Of a stretch of DNA of 64,000 nucleotides, positions 63,704 to 64,000 are shown piece after piece. The stretch comes from Rallus limicola (lineage: Eukaryota; Chordata; Aves; Gruiformes; Rallidae): positions 15,182,146 through 15,246,145 of the forward strand of contig JAKCOZ010000001.1 of the NCBI GenBank assembly GCA_022605955.1, written 5' to 3'. The position numbers and the translations under genes are program-made. The notes under the pieces were generated by a model. That model saw only the letters and a program-made list of their open reading frames with translations, searched no databases and was not told where the DNA came from. Every line of letters starts with the position of its first letter. Within the stretch, counting starts at the first letter, position 1.

Positions 63704-64000
63704 GTAAGTGTCATTTAAATTCTTTGTCTTGGTGTTTTTATGCTTATTTTTGAGTAGAGAATGGTTTCACCTATGATTCAAAAGATGGGGCTCTGTTTCT
63801 GCATGAAAAACATCATAGATGGCAGCCCCACCCTGTCCCACCCAACTTGGTCCTTCTGAAGTGTTGGTACTCTAGGTACAAGGCTGCCTCTGATACTGAG
63901 GAAAAGACTAAAAGCATAACTATATTCCAAAACAACATTTTCATTTGATTGCAGTGCACAAGAGTCTTCTAGGGAGCACACGTACTTTATACACTTGACC
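63704..64000 (+). other. MRTFA: Start of the next MRTFA intron
   Basis: Begins with GTAAGTGTCA after the RPEL1 exon and runs to the window end. No further exon is seen. Confidence 0.85.

Noticed and set aside
1..64000. Canonical SRF CArG boxes (CC, six A/T, GG) that would suggest autoregulation by MRTFA-SRF
   Set aside because: Only near-matches were found, for example at 28067 and 58811; none satisfied the rule.
1..64000. tRNA, rRNA, snRNA genes, CRISPR arrays, prokaryotic operons
   Set aside because: No diagnostic sequences were seen; the window is vertebrate nuclear DNA.

Overview
The window looks like part of a bird nuclear genome. Seven fragments of CR1 retrotransposon, the dominant non-LTR element of birds and other archosaurs, lie in it, two of them ending in remnants of the avian CR1 tail. 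The DNA is A+T-rich and CpG-poor, and protein-coding sequence is confined to short islands bounded by consensus splice sites. A crocodile or turtle cannot be excluded from repeats alone.

Only one gene can be supported: MRTFA (also MKL1/MAL), the actin-regulated coactivator of serum response factor, read on the + strand. Two of its coding exons are present. Exon 14344-14605 encodes the N-terminal region of the long isoform, and exon 63638-63703 encodes RPEL motif 1. The two join exactly in phase across a 49-kb intron. The window begins upstream of the first exon, probably in an intron or 5' UTR intron, and ends about 300 bases into the intron after the second.

Layout: 1-14343 is sequence upstream of the first exon, with a 60-bp CR1 tail (8633-8692) and a 390-bp CR1 (9541-9930). 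14344-14605 is the first coding exon. 14606-63637 is the large intron. It holds a G-quadruplex motif (18643-18684), a pair of diverged copies of an unnamed repeat (21505-21655 and 24683-24820), a CR1-inside-CR1 nest (24890-26291), a heavily deleted CR1 (34809-35417), a CR1 3' end (48081-48220), several short tandem duplications, a CpG-rich stretch with a possible minus-strand exon (58080-59002), and a GC-richer stop-poor stretch just before the second exon. 63638-63703 is the RPEL1 exon.

The most interesting biology is at the start of the protein. The first exon has no in-frame ATG. The long isoform appears to start at a CTG (14389-14391), exactly 92 codons before the first in-frame ATG, which lies in the RPEL1 exon. 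Two out-of-frame ATGs in good context lie between them. No previously undescribed multi-gene system was found. The novel candidates are non-coding or speculative exons, listed with tests.
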